64,000 nucleotides of DNA from JAIXWP01 sp964428835 (GTDB lineage Bacteria; Bacteroidota; Bacteroidia; Flavobacteriales_D; Sanyastnellaceae), in NCBI GenBank assembly GCA_964428835.1, contig CAYRZQ010000013.1, positions 9,092 through 73,091 of the forward strand. The letters are read 5' to 3'. Of the stretch, positions 7,440-16,871 are shown in pieces; the stretch's first letter is position 1, and each line of letters begins with the position of its first letter. Made by a program: the position numbers and the translations under genes. The notes beneath the pieces are model-generated. The model saw only the letters and a program-made list of their open reading frames with translations. It made no database searches and had not been told where the DNA came from.

Positions 7440-9341
7440 TTACTTCTTATCGTCTTTTACTTCCTCGAAGTCAACATCAGTAACCTCTGCATCGGCCGCA
7501 CCGCCATTATTAGGGGCTTGCTCACCTGCAGATGCATTACTTGCATTATACATGTCTTGAGAAGCAGCAGAGAACACTTGATTCAATTGATCCATTGAGG
7601 CTTTGATGGCACTCAAGTCTTTTTCTGCGTGTGCTTTCTTCAAGTCAGCCAAAGCAGCTTCGATTGGACCTTTTTTATCGGCTGGAAGCTTTTCACCAAA
7701 CTCCTTGAGATTCTTTTCTGTTTGGAAAATCAAGGTATCAGCTTGATTCACGAGGTCTGCTGATTCTTTTGCAGCGCGGTCCGCTTCTGCGTTGGCCTCA
7801 GCTTCGCGCTTCATTTTCTCGATATCTTCTTTAGACAAGCCGCTTGACGCTTCAATACGAATCGATTGAATCTTATTGGTAGCCTTGTCCTTTGCACTCA
7901 CGTTGATGATACCATTCGCATCGATATCGAAAATTACTTCGATTTGAGGCACACCGCGTGGTGCTGGAGGAAGACCATCGAGGTGGAACTTACCAATGGT
8001 ACGGTTATCCTTCGCCATTGCTCTTTCTCCCTGTAACACGTGAATTTCCACGCTTGGTTGATTATCTGAAGCAGTAGAGAAAACTTCTGACTTCTGAGTT
8101 GGGATAGTAGTGTTTGCATCAATCAACTTCGTGAATACACCTCCCATGGTTTCGATACCAAGCGAAAGTGGAGTTACATCAAGAAGAAGGACATCTTTCA
8201 CTTCACCTGTCAATACACCACCTTGAATAGATGCTCCGATAGCTACAACTTCGTCAGGATTCACGCCTTTGCTAGGCTCCTTTCCAAAATATTTCTTAAC
8301 AGCTTCCTGAATCGCAGGGATACGAGTTGAACCACCCACGAGAATTACTTCTTGAATATCTCTCACACTAAGACCAGCCTTTTTCAAAGCAGTTTCACAT
8401 GGAGCGATCGTTCTTTGAATGAGTGAGTCAGCAAGTTGCTCAAACTTTGCGCGCGTAAGCGAACGTACCAAGTGCTTTGGTATTCCATCCACTGGCATGA
8501 TATAAGGCAAGTTGATCTCGGTAGTAGTTGAACTAGAAAGTTCAATTTTCGCCTTTTCTGCCGCTTCCTTTAAGCGCTGAAGCGCCATAGGATCTTTGGT
8601 AAGATCAATATTACCGTTCTCGTTTTTAAATTCTTGAACCAACCAATCGATGATTACCTGGTCGAAGTCGTCACCACCGAGGTGAGTGTCACCGTCTGTT
8701 GACAACACTTCGAATACTCCATCACCGAGTTCGAGCACCGAAACGTCGTGTGTACCACCACCACAGTCGAAGACTACAATTTTCATGTCTTGTGCCTTCT
8801 TATCTAAACCATAAGCCAATGCAGCAGCAGTAGGCTCGTTGATGATACGCTTTACTTTAAGACCAGCAATTTCACCAGCCTCTTTGGTTGCTTGACGCTG
8901 CGCATCGTTGAAATAAGCAGGAACAGTAATAACAGCCTCTGATACTTCATATCCCAGGTAATCCTCTGCTGTTTTCTTCATTTTTTGAAGCACCATAGCA
9001 GAGATCTCTTGTGGTGTATAGAGACGGTCGTCAATCTTAACTCGGGGAGTATTGTTGTCTCCGCGTACCACTTCATAAGGTACACGAGACACTTCGCGTG
9101 CGCTTTCATCATAGCTAGAGCCCATGAAGCGCTTGATAGAATAAATAGTCTTTCTTGGGTTCGTGATGGCTTGACGCTTGGCAGGATCGCCAACTTTACG
9201 TTCGCCGCCTTCTACGAATGCCACCACCGATGGGGTCGTTCTTTTGCCTTCACTATTGGCGATTACCACCGGCTCATTACCTTCCATTACAGAAACGCAG
9301 CTGTTGGTAGTTCCAAGGTCAATTCCTATAATCTTGCTCAT
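7440..9341 (-). CDS. dnaK: Molecular chaperone DnaK (Hsp70)
   Basis: 633 aa, full length. The N-terminal ATPase domain opens IIGIDLGTTNSCVSVMEG and carries the NDAQRQATKEAGEIAGL and VFDCGGGTHDVSVLE signatures. The substrate-binding domain begins around residue 390 (DVTPLSLGIETMGG). A helical lid follows, and the tail ends in the typical acidic motif DVDFEEVKDD. With co-chaperones DnaJ and GrpE (not in the window) it folds and protects proteins in the cytoplasm. The gene stands alone with its own terminator. The upstream 180 bases hold only a weak promoter-like TATGCTTG (minus strand, about 9382-9389), and no CIRCE or other heat-shock operator is evident. Confidence 0.98.
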   Translation of the reverse strand: MSKIIGIDLGTTNSCVSVMEGNEPVVIANSEGKRTTPSVVAFVEGGERKVGDPAKRQAITNPRKTIYSIKRFMGSSYDESAREVSRVPYEVVRGDNNTPRVKIDDRLYTPQEISAMVLQKMKKTAEDYLGYEVSEAVITVPAYFNDAQRQATKEAGEIAGLKVKRIINEPTAAALAYGLDKKAQDMKIVVFDCGGGTHDVSVLELGDGVFEVLSTDGDTHLGGDDFDQVIIDWLVQEFKNENGNIDLTKDPMALQRLKEAAEKAKIELSSSTTTEINLPYIMPVDGIPKHLVRSLTRAKFEQLADSLIQRTIAPCETALKKAGLSVRDIQEVILVGGSTRIPAIQEAVKKYFGKEPSKGVNPDEVVAIGASIQGGVLTGEVKDVLLLDVTPLSLGIETMGGVFTKLIDANTTIPTQKSEVFSTASDNQPSVEIHVLQGERAMAKDNRTIGKFHLDGLPPAPRGVPQIEVIFDIDANGIINVSAKDKATNKIQSIRIEASSGLSKEDIEKMKREAEANAEADRAAKESADLVNQADTLIFQTEKNLKEFGEKLPADKKGPIEAALADLKKAHAEKDLSAIKASMDQLNQVFSAASQDMYNASNASAGEQAPNNGGAADAEVTDVDFEEVKDDKK

Positions 9342-9474
9342 TTTGATGTATTTAATTCGAAATTTCCACCCGCGTCTTCAAGCATAGTGCCATTGAGCGA
9401 AAGACTGACACATGGGTAATTTTGTCAGATTTTAAAGAAATACAGCCTAAATGAGGTGACAATTTTGACCAAAA

Positions 9475-9506
9475 AAAACCCTGACAATGAGTCTTGTCAG
9501 GGTTTT
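9475..9506 (-). terminator. Intrinsic terminator after the secreted protein gene
   Basis: AAAACCCTGACAA (9475-9487) pairs perfectly with TTGTCAGGGTTTT (9494-9506) around a six-base loop, and an A-run on the plus strand gives a T-tract on the minus strand. Confidence 0.9.
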
Positions 9507-9525
9507 ATAGAAGAACAAATGATAA

Positions 9526-10092
9526 TTACTTCTTGCCAGACTTGCCGTCGGTCTTAGACGGTGTTGCACCTGGCTTCTTATCTTCAATCACTGGCTTTGC
9601 TGGAGCTGGTTTTGAAGGAGGAGGTGTTGCATCGTTCGGCTTGGTCACTGATCCTTCCGAAGGTCTGCCGCCGCGCTTCAAAGACTTCTTTTCAAATAGA
9701 AGATGTGTTTCACCTTTACCTGCGATACCTGCGTTGTATGAGGCGATATACTTGAATCCGAGCTTGCTCAAATATGACATCGCATCAGGTACATTGGTAA
9801 ACTTTTGGTTTCTTGCTTCACCTATAGCTACCGCAAGTTCTTTGTCATCGTTGTCTTGTAATGCTTCCTGGCCAAAGTCCAATTTGATGATAATTCCGCC
9901 GATGCCATTATCCGCTAGAATCATATCACAGAATGTAGACTCGCCTTCAATTCCTCTACCCGCAGCCTCTCTCTGAGCCGCGCGCATTTGCATTTCTTTT
10001 TCGCGTGTTTCGCGATCGATAGTTTCTTGTTTTGTTTGTGCCATTCCCAAGAATGGAAGGCCTGCTAATAAGATGAAAAGAATTTTCTTCAT
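9526..10092 (-). CDS. Secreted protein of unknown function with Pro/Ala/Lys-rich tail
   Basis: 188 aa. A clear signal peptide (MKKILFILLAGLPFLGMAQ) is followed by a charged stretch with RETREKEMQMRAAQREAAG, which could be helical. A central region of about 80 residues (STFCDMILADNGIGG to HLLFEKK) looks folded and has one cysteine. The last 45 residues are low complexity, rich in Pro, Ala, Lys and Gly, and probably disordered. There is no sorting domain and no lipobox. I do not recognise a family. It has its own good promoter (10118-10149) and terminator, so it is a real transcription unit. A periplasmic role is likely from the signal peptide. Confidence 0.75.
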   Translation of the reverse strand: MKKILFILLAGLPFLGMAQTKQETIDRETREKEMQMRAAQREAAGRGIEGESTFCDMILADNGIGGIIIKLDFGQEALQDNDDKELAVAIGEARNQKFTNVPDAMSYLSKLGFKYIASYNAGIAGKGETHLLFEKKSLKRGGRPSEGSVTKPNDATPPPSKPAPAKPVIEDKKPGATPSKTDGKSGKK

Positions 10093-10117
10093 GTTGATTT
10101 CGATTAATTAATGAGCC

Positions 10118-10149
10118 CAAAAATAGCCAAACAATGTGCCATCCTTCAA
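10118..10149 (-). promoter_or_regulatory. Promoter of the secreted protein gene (TTG - 21 bp - TATTTTTG)
   Basis: On the minus strand TTG (10147-10149) and TATTTTTG (10118-10125) are 21 bp apart, a textbook Bacteroidota sigma-ABfr promoter. The leader to ATG 10092 is about 20 nt. Confidence 0.7.
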
Positions 10150-10183
10150 AATGAAAAGTTAAGAGCCATATTTGCAACTGGAA

Positions 10184-10963
10184 ATGGATAGATTTCACGA
10201 GGCATATTTCTTTTTCAAACACCTATTAAATGCCAAGAAAAGGCATGGGGTGCACTCTCCTTTCGTATATAGACTCTCAGATGAGGTGCTTTCAATATCT
10301 CGTCGATTCGGAGTCTTTGAACAATTGGAGATTGTAAGAGAAAAAATGAAACACGACTCTCGTCGATTGGACGTAATTGATTACGGAGCAGGTTCAAGAA
10401 CAAATAGTCGATCAAAGCGTTCGGTTTCTGAAATAGCGAAGAATGCCCTCGCTCCCAAAAAGCAAGCGCAGGCCTTATTTAAATTAACGGTTGATTTGCA
10501 ACCTAAGAGGATTTTAGAACTCGGAACCAGCTTAGGGCTTACCACGCTTTATCTTCAAGCTGCCGCAGGAAGGGAATGTGAAGTGGTCACTATTGAAGGT
10601 GCGCCAAGTATTGCCGAGATAGCACGTGAGAATTTTCAAAACTTCGGATCAAATCAAATTCAACTCTATGTTGGACGATTCGACGATGAACTTCCAAAGA
10701 TGAATGGTGAGTTTGACTTAATCTACATCGACGGCAATCATCGCTACACTCCAACTATGACATATTTTGAATCATGCAAAAAACTCCTTTCTGCAAAAGG
10801 ATGGCTAATCATGGACGATATATATTGGTCTAAAGAAATGACACGTGCATGGGAAACATGCGTCACAGATGAGCGATTCAATTTAGCCCTGGATTTTTAT
10901 CACTTTGGTGTATTAATGAGAGACAATCGCAAAGAGCGAGAATATTATCGCCTAAGGCTCTAA
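10184..10963 (+). CDS. Class I SAM-dependent O-methyltransferase-like protein
   Basis: 259 aa from ATG 10184; an upstream TTG at 10172 is less likely. The N-terminus carries FFKHLLNAKKRHGVHSPFVYRL, a motif I associate with a Bacteroidota-specific methyltransferase family. The SAM-binding motif I is RILELGTSLGLTTLYLQAA. Motif II-like VVTIEGAPSIAEIARENF comes next, and then the DLIYIDGNHRYTPTMTYFE segment typical of catechol/caffeoyl-CoA O-methyltransferase folds. The substrate is unknown. Its 3' end overlaps the lpxD stop on the opposite strand by four bases. A promoter-like CATATTTG lies at 10167-10174. Confidence 0.8.
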   Translation: MDRFHEAYFFFKHLLNAKKRHGVHSPFVYRLSDEVLSISRRFGVFEQLEIVREKMKHDSRRLDVIDYGAGSRTNSRSKRSVSEIAKNALAPKKQAQALFKLTVDLQPKRILELGTSLGLTTLYLQAAAGRECEVVTIEGAPSIAEIARENFQNFGSNQIQLYVGRFDDELPKMNGEFDLIYIDGNHRYTPTMTYFESCKKLLSAKGWLIMDDIYWSKEMTRAWETCVTDERFNLALDFYHFGVLMRDNRKEREYYRLRL

Positions 10964-11985
10964 TCTCTTTTCTCCAAGTCTTCTATCCTGCGGATCAAGT
11001 CTGGTAGTTTTCTAAAGCCTACATAACTCTTTTTGTAATCCATGATCGAAAATGCCGGAGAACCTTGAATGATGGTATTTGGCTCCTTGATGTCGCTACC
11101 CACGCCGCTTTGCGCGGCGATTTTTGTGCCATCGGCAATCGTAATATGGCCTACTATTCCAACTTGCCCGCCGATCATACAATTCTTTCCAATTTTGGTT
11201 GAGCCTGCAATACCTGTTTGAGCAGCTATCACAGTATTCTCACCAATTTCCACATTATGTGCAATTTGAATAAGGTTGTCGATTTTTACTCCTCGTCTAA
11301 TAATCGTTGAGCCTAATGTTGCTCGATCTATAGTAGTATTCGCGCCCACTTCCACATGGTCTTCTATGATCACATTACCAATTTGGGGCACCTTAGCATA
11401 ATTGTTTTCAGAGTTTGGTGCAAAACCGAAACCATCTCCGCCTATTACAACACCCGCGTGCAAGGTGCAGTGATTTCCTATTTGACAATCAGAATAAACT
11501 TTAACACCTGCATTAAGAGTTGCGTTGCTCCCAATCGAAACTTTATCACCAATGATAGTACCTGCATGAATCGTAACACCATCGCCGATTTTTGAATACT
11601 CTCCCACATATACGAATGCTCCGATATATGCATCTTTCCCAACTTCAGCCGTAGCTGCAATCACAGCACTGGGATGAATCCCAGGCTTCGGTTTTGACAA
11701 TTGATTATACGCTTCTAAAAGTTTGGCAAAACTTGCATAAGCATCTTCAACTCGAATAATGGTAAGGGAGCTTGGCAAGGCCTCTTCTGCGACAAAATCC
11801 TTCGAAACGATAGCGATGCTCGCTTTTGTTTGGTAGATAAAAGAGGTGTATTTCGGATTGGCCAAAAAAGTCAAGGTACCAGGAGTACCTTCTTCAATTT
11901 TTGAAAGACCCGAGACCGATATATCATTGTCACCTTCCACTACGCCATTCAACATAGAGGCTATTTGCAGTGCTGAAAATTTCAT
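10960..11985 (-). CDS. lpxD: UDP-3-O-acylglucosamine N-acyltransferase LpxD
   Basis: 341 aa, normal length. An N-terminal uridine-binding domain (residues 1-100, with the motif TLTFLANPKYTSFIY) precedes a left-handed parallel beta helix of hexapeptide repeats. The catalytic His lies in IQIAHNVEIGENT. It adds the second 3-hydroxyacyl chain in lipid A synthesis at the cytoplasmic face of the membrane. It is the last gene of a six-gene minus-strand run (aminotransferase, heptose kinase, trkH, menG, aroA, lpxD), 30 bases after aroA. In many Bacteroidota lpxD sits beside lpxC/fabZ; here those genes lie 43 kb away. Confidence 0.97.
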   Translation of the reverse strand: MKFSALQIASMLNGVVEGDNDISVSGLSKIEEGTPGTLTFLANPKYTSFIYQTKASIAIVSKDFVAEEALPSSLTIIRVEDAYASFAKLLEAYNQLSKPKPGIHPSAVIAATAEVGKDAYIGAFVYVGEYSKIGDGVTIHAGTIIGDKVSIGSNATLNAGVKVYSDCQIGNHCTLHAGVVIGGDGFGFAPNSENNYAKVPQIGNVIIEDHVEVGANTTIDRATLGSTIIRRGVKIDNLIQIAHNVEIGENTVIAAQTGIAGSTKIGKNCMIGGQVGIVGHITIADGTKIAAQSGVGSDIKEPNTIIQGSPAFSIMDYKKSYVGFRKLPDLIRRIEDLEKRD

Positions 11986-12015
11986 ATGGCGAATATAATC
12001 AAGAGCAGCGAATAT

Positions 12016-13296
12016 TTATTTCGAATAAACTTTTCCACCTAACGAAGCAAGAGCATCGAAGAATGCAGGAAAAGATTTATTGACTGACTCCGCACCTTGA
12101 ATGGTGATTTTGTCTCCTCCAAGTCCAAGCAATGCGGCCGCCATAGCAATGCGGTGATCATTGTGGGAGTTTAGCGTTGCTGGTCGAATGTATGATGGAT
12201 ATACCATTAAGTCATCTTCCCTCACTACCACACGAATATTGGCTTTTGTAAATTCATCCTGTAGCGCCTTGGCTCGATTGCTTTCCTTATGAAGCAATCG
12301 TTTTGCACCTTTGATTGTGCTGACTCCATTGCCAAAAGCTGCCAAAGCGACTATTGGCGGCACCAAGTCGGGGCAATTGGTGGCATCGAATTCAAAGGCA
12401 TTTACTTCACTTTGCTTCACAAAAACTCTATCTGAATAGGCGACATGTTCTACACCGCTTAGGCGCAACACTTCGATGATTCTACTATCAGCCTGAGTAA
12501 TCACATTCGAGAGATTGGTAATCTCCATTCCTTCTTCTGCAGCAATAGCCGCAGCGACAATAAGAAAAGATGCGCCACTCCAGTCACCTGGCACATTCGC
12601 CTTGATTGGCTGGTAAACTTGATTTCCTTTTATAATAAATCGCTCGTAGTCAGAAGTAATGATTTCAACACCAGCCATTGCTGCCACCTCCATGGTCATT
12701 TGAACATAGGGAATGCTTGTGAGTGACTTCACAATGAGTTCGCTATTCTGCTTCGCAGTAGGAAGGGCTAATAACAAACCTGTTAGAAATTGGGAAGATA
12801 TTGAACCATCCAGGCTTGCTTTGCCGCCAATCATTGGGCCTTGAACAGTGACAGGAAGTCTTCCCGAAGAAGTTCTACACTGTGCACCTAAAGAAGGAAT
12901 CACGTGATCAAACTCTGTAAATGGCCTTGTTAGTAAACTTCCCTCACCAATTACTTCAATCGGTTCATTTGCCATGGCCGCAATTGGAGTAAACGTCCTT
13001 GAGGCCAAACCTGACTCGCCGCAGAGAATTTGATTTTTAAAAATACGGATTCCACTTTCATCATTATTCGGGAATCCGCCTTTGATTCGAATATCGGATC
13101 CCGTCTTCACCACTACAGCTCCTAGAGTTTGCGCCACATTCAAAGCTGCGATGCAGTCGGCGCTATCGGGATAATTTTTTATTTCACTTTCTCCTGGAGC
13201 CAAAAGCGCCGCAGCAACAAATCTCTGTGCGATGCTTTTACTTCCAGGAGCATCAATGCTTCCTTTGAGAATACTGGGATATACTTCTTTCTTCAT
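12016..13296 (-). CDS. aroA: 3-phosphoshikimate 1-carboxyvinyltransferase (EPSP synthase)
   Basis: 426 aa. The family motifs are APGSKSIAQR (residues 16-25), DGSISSQFLTG (163-173), HKESNRAKAL and HNDHRIAMAAALL. The enzyme joins shikimate-3-phosphate and PEP in the aromatic amino acid pathway. The active-site loop that reads GNAGTAMRP in E. coli is GESGLASRT here (residues 93-101). The counterparts of Thr97 and Pro101 are Leu and Thr, positions known to affect glyphosate binding. Its start overlaps the menG stop by four bases (ATGA), which implies translational coupling. No other aro gene is in the window. Confidence 0.96.
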   Translation of the reverse strand: MKKEVYPSILKGSIDAPGSKSIAQRFVAAALLAPGESEIKNYPDSADCIAALNVAQTLGAVVVKTGSDIRIKGGFPNNDESGIRIFKNQILCGESGLASRTFTPIAAMANEPIEVIGEGSLLTRPFTEFDHVIPSLGAQCRTSSGRLPVTVQGPMIGGKASLDGSISSQFLTGLLLALPTAKQNSELIVKSLTSIPYVQMTMEVAAMAGVEIITSDYERFIIKGNQVYQPIKANVPGDWSGASFLIVAAAIAAEEGMEITNLSNVITQADSRIIEVLRLSGVEHVAYSDRVFVKQSEVNAFEFDATNCPDLVPPIVALAAFGNGVSTIKGAKRLLHKESNRAKALQDEFTKANIRVVVREDDLMVYPSYIRPATLNSHNDHRIAMAAALLGLGGDKITIQGAESVNKSFPAFFDALASLGGKVYSK

Positions 13297-14027
13297 CGAG
13301 GTTTACGTCCGAGATAAATGCTCGCAATACCACCTGATAAAGGTATCACTTTCGTATCAACATAACCTGTTTTGATCATTATGTTTTCGAAGTCTTTTCC
13401 ACTTGGAAATGCCTGCACACTCTCTGGGAGATATTCGTAGGCTCGCTTATCTTTAGAAATCAGCTTACCTATCACCGGCATGATGTATTTGAAGTAAAAG
13501 TTGAATAATTGCTTTACAGGAAAATTCTTTGGTTTCGAAAACTCCAATACTATGCCCAAGGCTCCTGGCTTCAAAACGCGGTTCATCTCCGATAAGCCTT
13601 TTTCTAAATTTTCAAAGTTTCTTACACCAAAAGCCACAGTATAAGCGTCAAAAGAACTCGATTCAAAAGGTAGATTTTCCGAATCTCCACGTTTCAAAAC
13701 TACCTTTTGTTGCCAGCCTTTTTCAGCTATTTTCTTTCTGCCTACTTCGAGCATACCCTCGCTAATATCTACACCAATAATTTGCTCTGCATTCAAGTCC
13801 ATTCTCACCGCCTCCAAAGCGAAGTCAGCAGTACCCGTTGCCACATCGAGAACCATTTTTGGATTTTCTTTTTTGAGAATTTTTATAGCTCTCTTTCTCC
13901 AAAGAATATCAATACCAAATGAAAACGCGTGATTGAGAAAGTCATAACTGTGTGCGATGTTATCGAACATCTGCTCTACTTCTTCCTTTTTCCCCCCGGC
14001 ATTGTATGGCTTTACGGTCGTACCCAT
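13293..14027 (-). CDS. menG: Demethylmenaquinone methyltransferase (UbiE/MenG)
   Basis: 244 aa. The UbiE/COQ5 family features are VEQMFDNIAHSYDFLNHAFSFGID near the N-terminus, the SAM motif VLDVATGTADFALEA, and the DAYTVAFGVRNFENLEKGL and MNRVLKPGALGIVLEFSKP signatures. It performs the last C-methylation of menaquinone; because Bacteroidota use menaquinone only, I prefer menG to ubiE. It overlaps aroA by four bases and lies 12 bases after trkH, inside the same operon. Confidence 0.95.
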   Translation of the reverse strand: MGTTVKPYNAGGKKEEVEQMFDNIAHSYDFLNHAFSFGIDILWRKRAIKILKKENPKMVLDVATGTADFALEAVRMDLNAEQIIGVDISEGMLEVGRKKIAEKGWQQKVVLKRGDSENLPFESSSFDAYTVAFGVRNFENLEKGLSEMNRVLKPGALGIVLEFSKPKNFPVKQLFNFYFKYIMPVIGKLISKDKRAYEYLPESVQAFPSGKDFENIMIKTGYVDTKVIPLSGGIASIYLGRKPR

Positions 14028-14039
14028 GAACTTATAATT

Positions 14040-15863
14040 TTAACCCACGATGGTTTCCGCCTCGGGGTATTTGAACTTATGTTGAACAAATTTGCCTGCT
14101 AGCGCAAATGCAATAGTGAATGTGCCTACCCTTCCAACGAACATCGAAGCTATAATAATGTAGCGCCCTGTCTCAGAAAGATAAGCTGTCAGATTTCTAC
14201 TCAAGCCAACAGTACTGAAAGCAGACACCTGTTCGAAAACAAGATCTGCGACACTAAACTGCGGCATAAGAAGCAATTGCCATTCCGATATGCTCAACAA
14301 GAGCGCACCAATGAAGTTCATTACAATATAGATTATCGCAATACTGTACGCACTGCTTTTAAGAGCTGGACCTATGGTACGCTTGAAAAGTACTGCTCTG
14401 TCTTGTCCCGTCATCACGGCTTTGATATCAGCAATGATAATCGCAAGACTACTCGTCTTAATACCACCACCAGTAGAAGTGCTACCAGCACCAATATACA
14501 TTAAAGCAATAATCAGCATGACTGAAGGAACACTTAGAAGACCAAAATCCACAGTGTTATATCCAGCAGTACGTGGTGTTACAGATTGGAATACCGCGCC
14601 AGTTAACTTTCCAAAAAAAGAATGATCACTCAATGATTTTTCGCTCTCAAAAAGATAGATAAGCACAGCACCCACTACTACCAGACCAACCGAGAAATAA
14701 AGTGAAATTTTAGTAGAAAAATCAATCTGCTTCCATGGATTTTTAAGCCTATCCCTCAAGCGCGAAGGCTCAAACAAATCGAACAGCGCAAGAATACCCA
14801 ATCCCCCTAGGAAAATTTGAATAATAATCACCCAGTGTACCAGATAGTTATTTACAACCAATTCATTGGTAAGACCATTTGTAAATAGACTGATACCCGC
14901 ATTATTGAAGGCACTTACACTGTGGAAAATGGAGTAAAATAATTTTTCACCATTGTCATACCAAGAAATTTCCGGGTTCCAGAGTTGATAAAGCGCCACG
15001 GCCCCCATGGCCTCGATAGCAACCGTCCAAAGAATAACTTTCCCCAACATACCAGATGCGGAAAGGATATTATTTCGCGCCACAAAACCTTCAATCACTT
15101 GGTGATGTCTAATTCCAACTCCTACTTTACTCATTAAAGAAAGAAATCCGCCAAATGCGATGATATTCAATCCACCAAGTTTGATCAATGCTAAAATTAC
15201 AAATTGACCTTTAAATGTGAACGCCGTGTGCGGATCCAATGTCATCAAGCCTGTGACGCAAGTGGCGCTCGTAGCAGTAAATAGCGCGTCCACAAAACTG
15301 ATTCCCTTGGTGGTCATCTCAGGCAACATTAATAGGAAAGTCCCGCCCAGAATAATGAAAACGAAGGAAAGCACAAAAACTACCGCAGGATTCAATCGGA
15401 TACGTGGAAGAAAATCACTGTTGCGTAAAAACTCAGTTACGACTACAACTAAAAAGTAAATTTGAATAATAACCGTACTAATATCTCTGAAGCCCGCGAA
15501 GCCCAAATTGGCAAAAATGGTCTCAATTAGCAGCGTATTAAAAACGGAATAACTAAACCCTTCTACGATGAGTAGAATCACCATCGTCGCTTCAAACCAC
15601 GTGGACTTAATGAACTCGAGCGGATGAAAATCGTAGATGATTCGCGCGAGATAATGAATAATGTAAAATGAAAAAGAGCCTTTAATAATTAGTAAGGCCA
15701 GCTTGTTTTCATTCTCATTCAATTTGAAACCATAGATCCAAATCATGGTTCCGATGGCCAACAAAGTCACAACGATATTGAGCGCTTTGAATGCACCTAA
15801 AACACTTTCTTTATTTTTAAATAAAAAAAGATTGGCTCGCTCTCTAAATTGTGACCAAGACAT
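14040..15863 (-). CDS. trkH: TrkH/KtrB-family potassium uptake protein
   Basis: 607 aa with many membrane helices. The four M1-P-M2 pore repeats are visible by their selectivity loops, for example ATSATCVTGL (first), SAFNNAGISLF (second), TPRTAGYNTVDFG (third) and SAFSTVGLSRNLT (fourth). An extra N-terminal block of about 150 residues holds several helices (NENKLALLIIKGSFSFYIIHY onward), longer than minimal KtrB. It forms the K+ channel subunit in the inner membrane and normally needs a TrkA/KtrA regulator, which is not in this window. It ends 12 bases before menG and starts one base after the heptose kinase stop. Confidence 0.93.
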   Translation of the reverse strand: MSWSQFRERANLFLFKNKESVLGAFKALNIVVTLLAIGTMIWIYGFKLNENENKLALLIIKGSFSFYIIHYLARIIYDFHPLEFIKSTWFEATMVILLIVEGFSYSVFNTLLIETIFANLGFAGFRDISTVIIQIYFLVVVVTEFLRNSDFLPRIRLNPAVVFVLSFVFIILGGTFLLMLPEMTTKGISFVDALFTATSATCVTGLMTLDPHTAFTFKGQFVILALIKLGGLNIIAFGGFLSLMSKVGVGIRHHQVIEGFVARNNILSASGMLGKVILWTVAIEAMGAVALYQLWNPEISWYDNGEKLFYSIFHSVSAFNNAGISLFTNGLTNELVVNNYLVHWVIIIQIFLGGLGILALFDLFEPSRLRDRLKNPWKQIDFSTKISLYFSVGLVVVGAVLIYLFESEKSLSDHSFFGKLTGAVFQSVTPRTAGYNTVDFGLLSVPSVMLIIALMYIGAGSTSTGGGIKTSSLAIIIADIKAVMTGQDRAVLFKRTIGPALKSSAYSIAIIYIVMNFIGALLLSISEWQLLLMPQFSVADLVFEQVSAFSTVGLSRNLTAYLSETGRYIIIASMFVGRVGTFTIAFALAGKFVQHKFKYPEAETIVG

Positions 15864-15864
15864 G

Positions 15865-16860
15865 TTAGTTCAAATGTTTTACTGCTTCATCGAGCAGTCG
15901 TGCCTTATCAACGGGGACAACTCCAATTTTCTCGCACACCAGACCACCAGCAAGGTTGGCTAGCTTCATGCTGTCTTCAGCATTGCAGCCAGAAGCCAAC
16001 GCGAGAGCGGCCACACTTATCACTGTATCGCCCGCTCCTGATACGTCATTAATCTCACGTTCATGTGCCTTTTCATGATAAAAAAGACCTTCAAACAATG
16101 TCATCGCTCCCAATTCTGATAGGGTAACTAAAATATTTTTCGATTGCAATCGACCTTGTAGTTCTATCATATTCTTCTTTAGACTATCAAAGTCATTCTT
16201 ATCGAAATCCACTCCCAATCCGTCTTTGAGCTCTTTCAAATTTGGCTTGAATAGCGTGCAGCCCTTATAGCTAAAGAAGTGATCTTTTTTGGGATCCACC
16301 GCTGTCGGAATATTTTTAGCGGCTGCCCAACTGAGCACGGTTGTAATGACTTTTTCTGTCAAAACGCCCTTATTGTAATCCTCGAAAATAATCACATCCA
16401 CTTTTTGGCGATTGAATATCTGCTCAATGCAATTGAGAAGATTTCTCTCGTCAGTCGGAGAAAGCGGCTTTGTAATTTCGTCATCAATGCGCACTATATG
16501 ATGCGCACCAGACATCACGCGTGTTTTCACAGTCGTCATTCGCTCTGTGCTATCGATGATACCTTCTGTAGAAAAACCACTTTCCTTGCATGTTTTTCTG
16601 AATACATCTCCCTTCGAGCCATCACCAACTACAGAACACATGATAGCTTTGGCACCCAGGCTTTTTACATTTAGCGCTACGTTGGCGGCACCGCCGAGAC
16701 GATTTTCCTTTCTCTGAACTTGTACCACGGGTACTGGTGCTTCTGGTGATATACGATCCACCTTACCCCAGTAATAAGCATCAATCATTACATCACCTAC
16801 GATTAGTACGGTGAGGTTATTGAAATTTTCAAAAAGCCCGTTCAGTTGTTCTGTATTCAT
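15865..16860 (-). CDS. hldE: D-glycero-beta-D-manno-heptose-7-phosphate kinase (RfaE/HldE kinase domain), PfkB family
   Basis: 331 aa. The match to the RfaE kinase domain is good: LIVGDVMIDAYYWGKVDRISPEAPVPV near the N-terminus, RLGGAANVALNVKSLGA, and the PfkB signature NDVSGAGDTVISVAAL with catalytic Asp. The nucleotidyltransferase half found in bifunctional HldE is missing, so this is a stand-alone kinase. It phosphorylates heptose-7-phosphate on the way to ADP-heptose for LPS inner core, or a related sugar. It lies within the aspC-lpxD run, fitting an envelope role. Another sugar substrate cannot be excluded. Confidence 0.85.
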   Translation of the reverse strand: MNTEQLNGLFENFNNLTVLIVGDVMIDAYYWGKVDRISPEAPVPVVQVQRKENRLGGAANVALNVKSLGAKAIMCSVVGDGSKGDVFRKTCKESGFSTEGIIDSTERMTTVKTRVMSGAHHIVRIDDEITKPLSPTDERNLLNCIEQIFNRQKVDVIIFEDYNKGVLTEKVITTVLSWAAAKNIPTAVDPKKDHFFSYKGCTLFKPNLKELKDGLGVDFDKNDFDSLKKNMIELQGRLQSKNILVTLSELGAMTLFEGLFYHEKAHEREINDVSGAGDTVISVAALALASGCNAEDSMKLANLAGGLVCEKIGVVPVDKARLLDEAVKHLN

Positions 16861-16871
16861 TTTTAAAAACT

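Noticed and set aside
9342..9474. CIRCE-type heat-shock operator before dnaK
   Set aside because: I looked for the inverted repeat TTAGCACTC...GAGTGCTAA and saw nothing like it.
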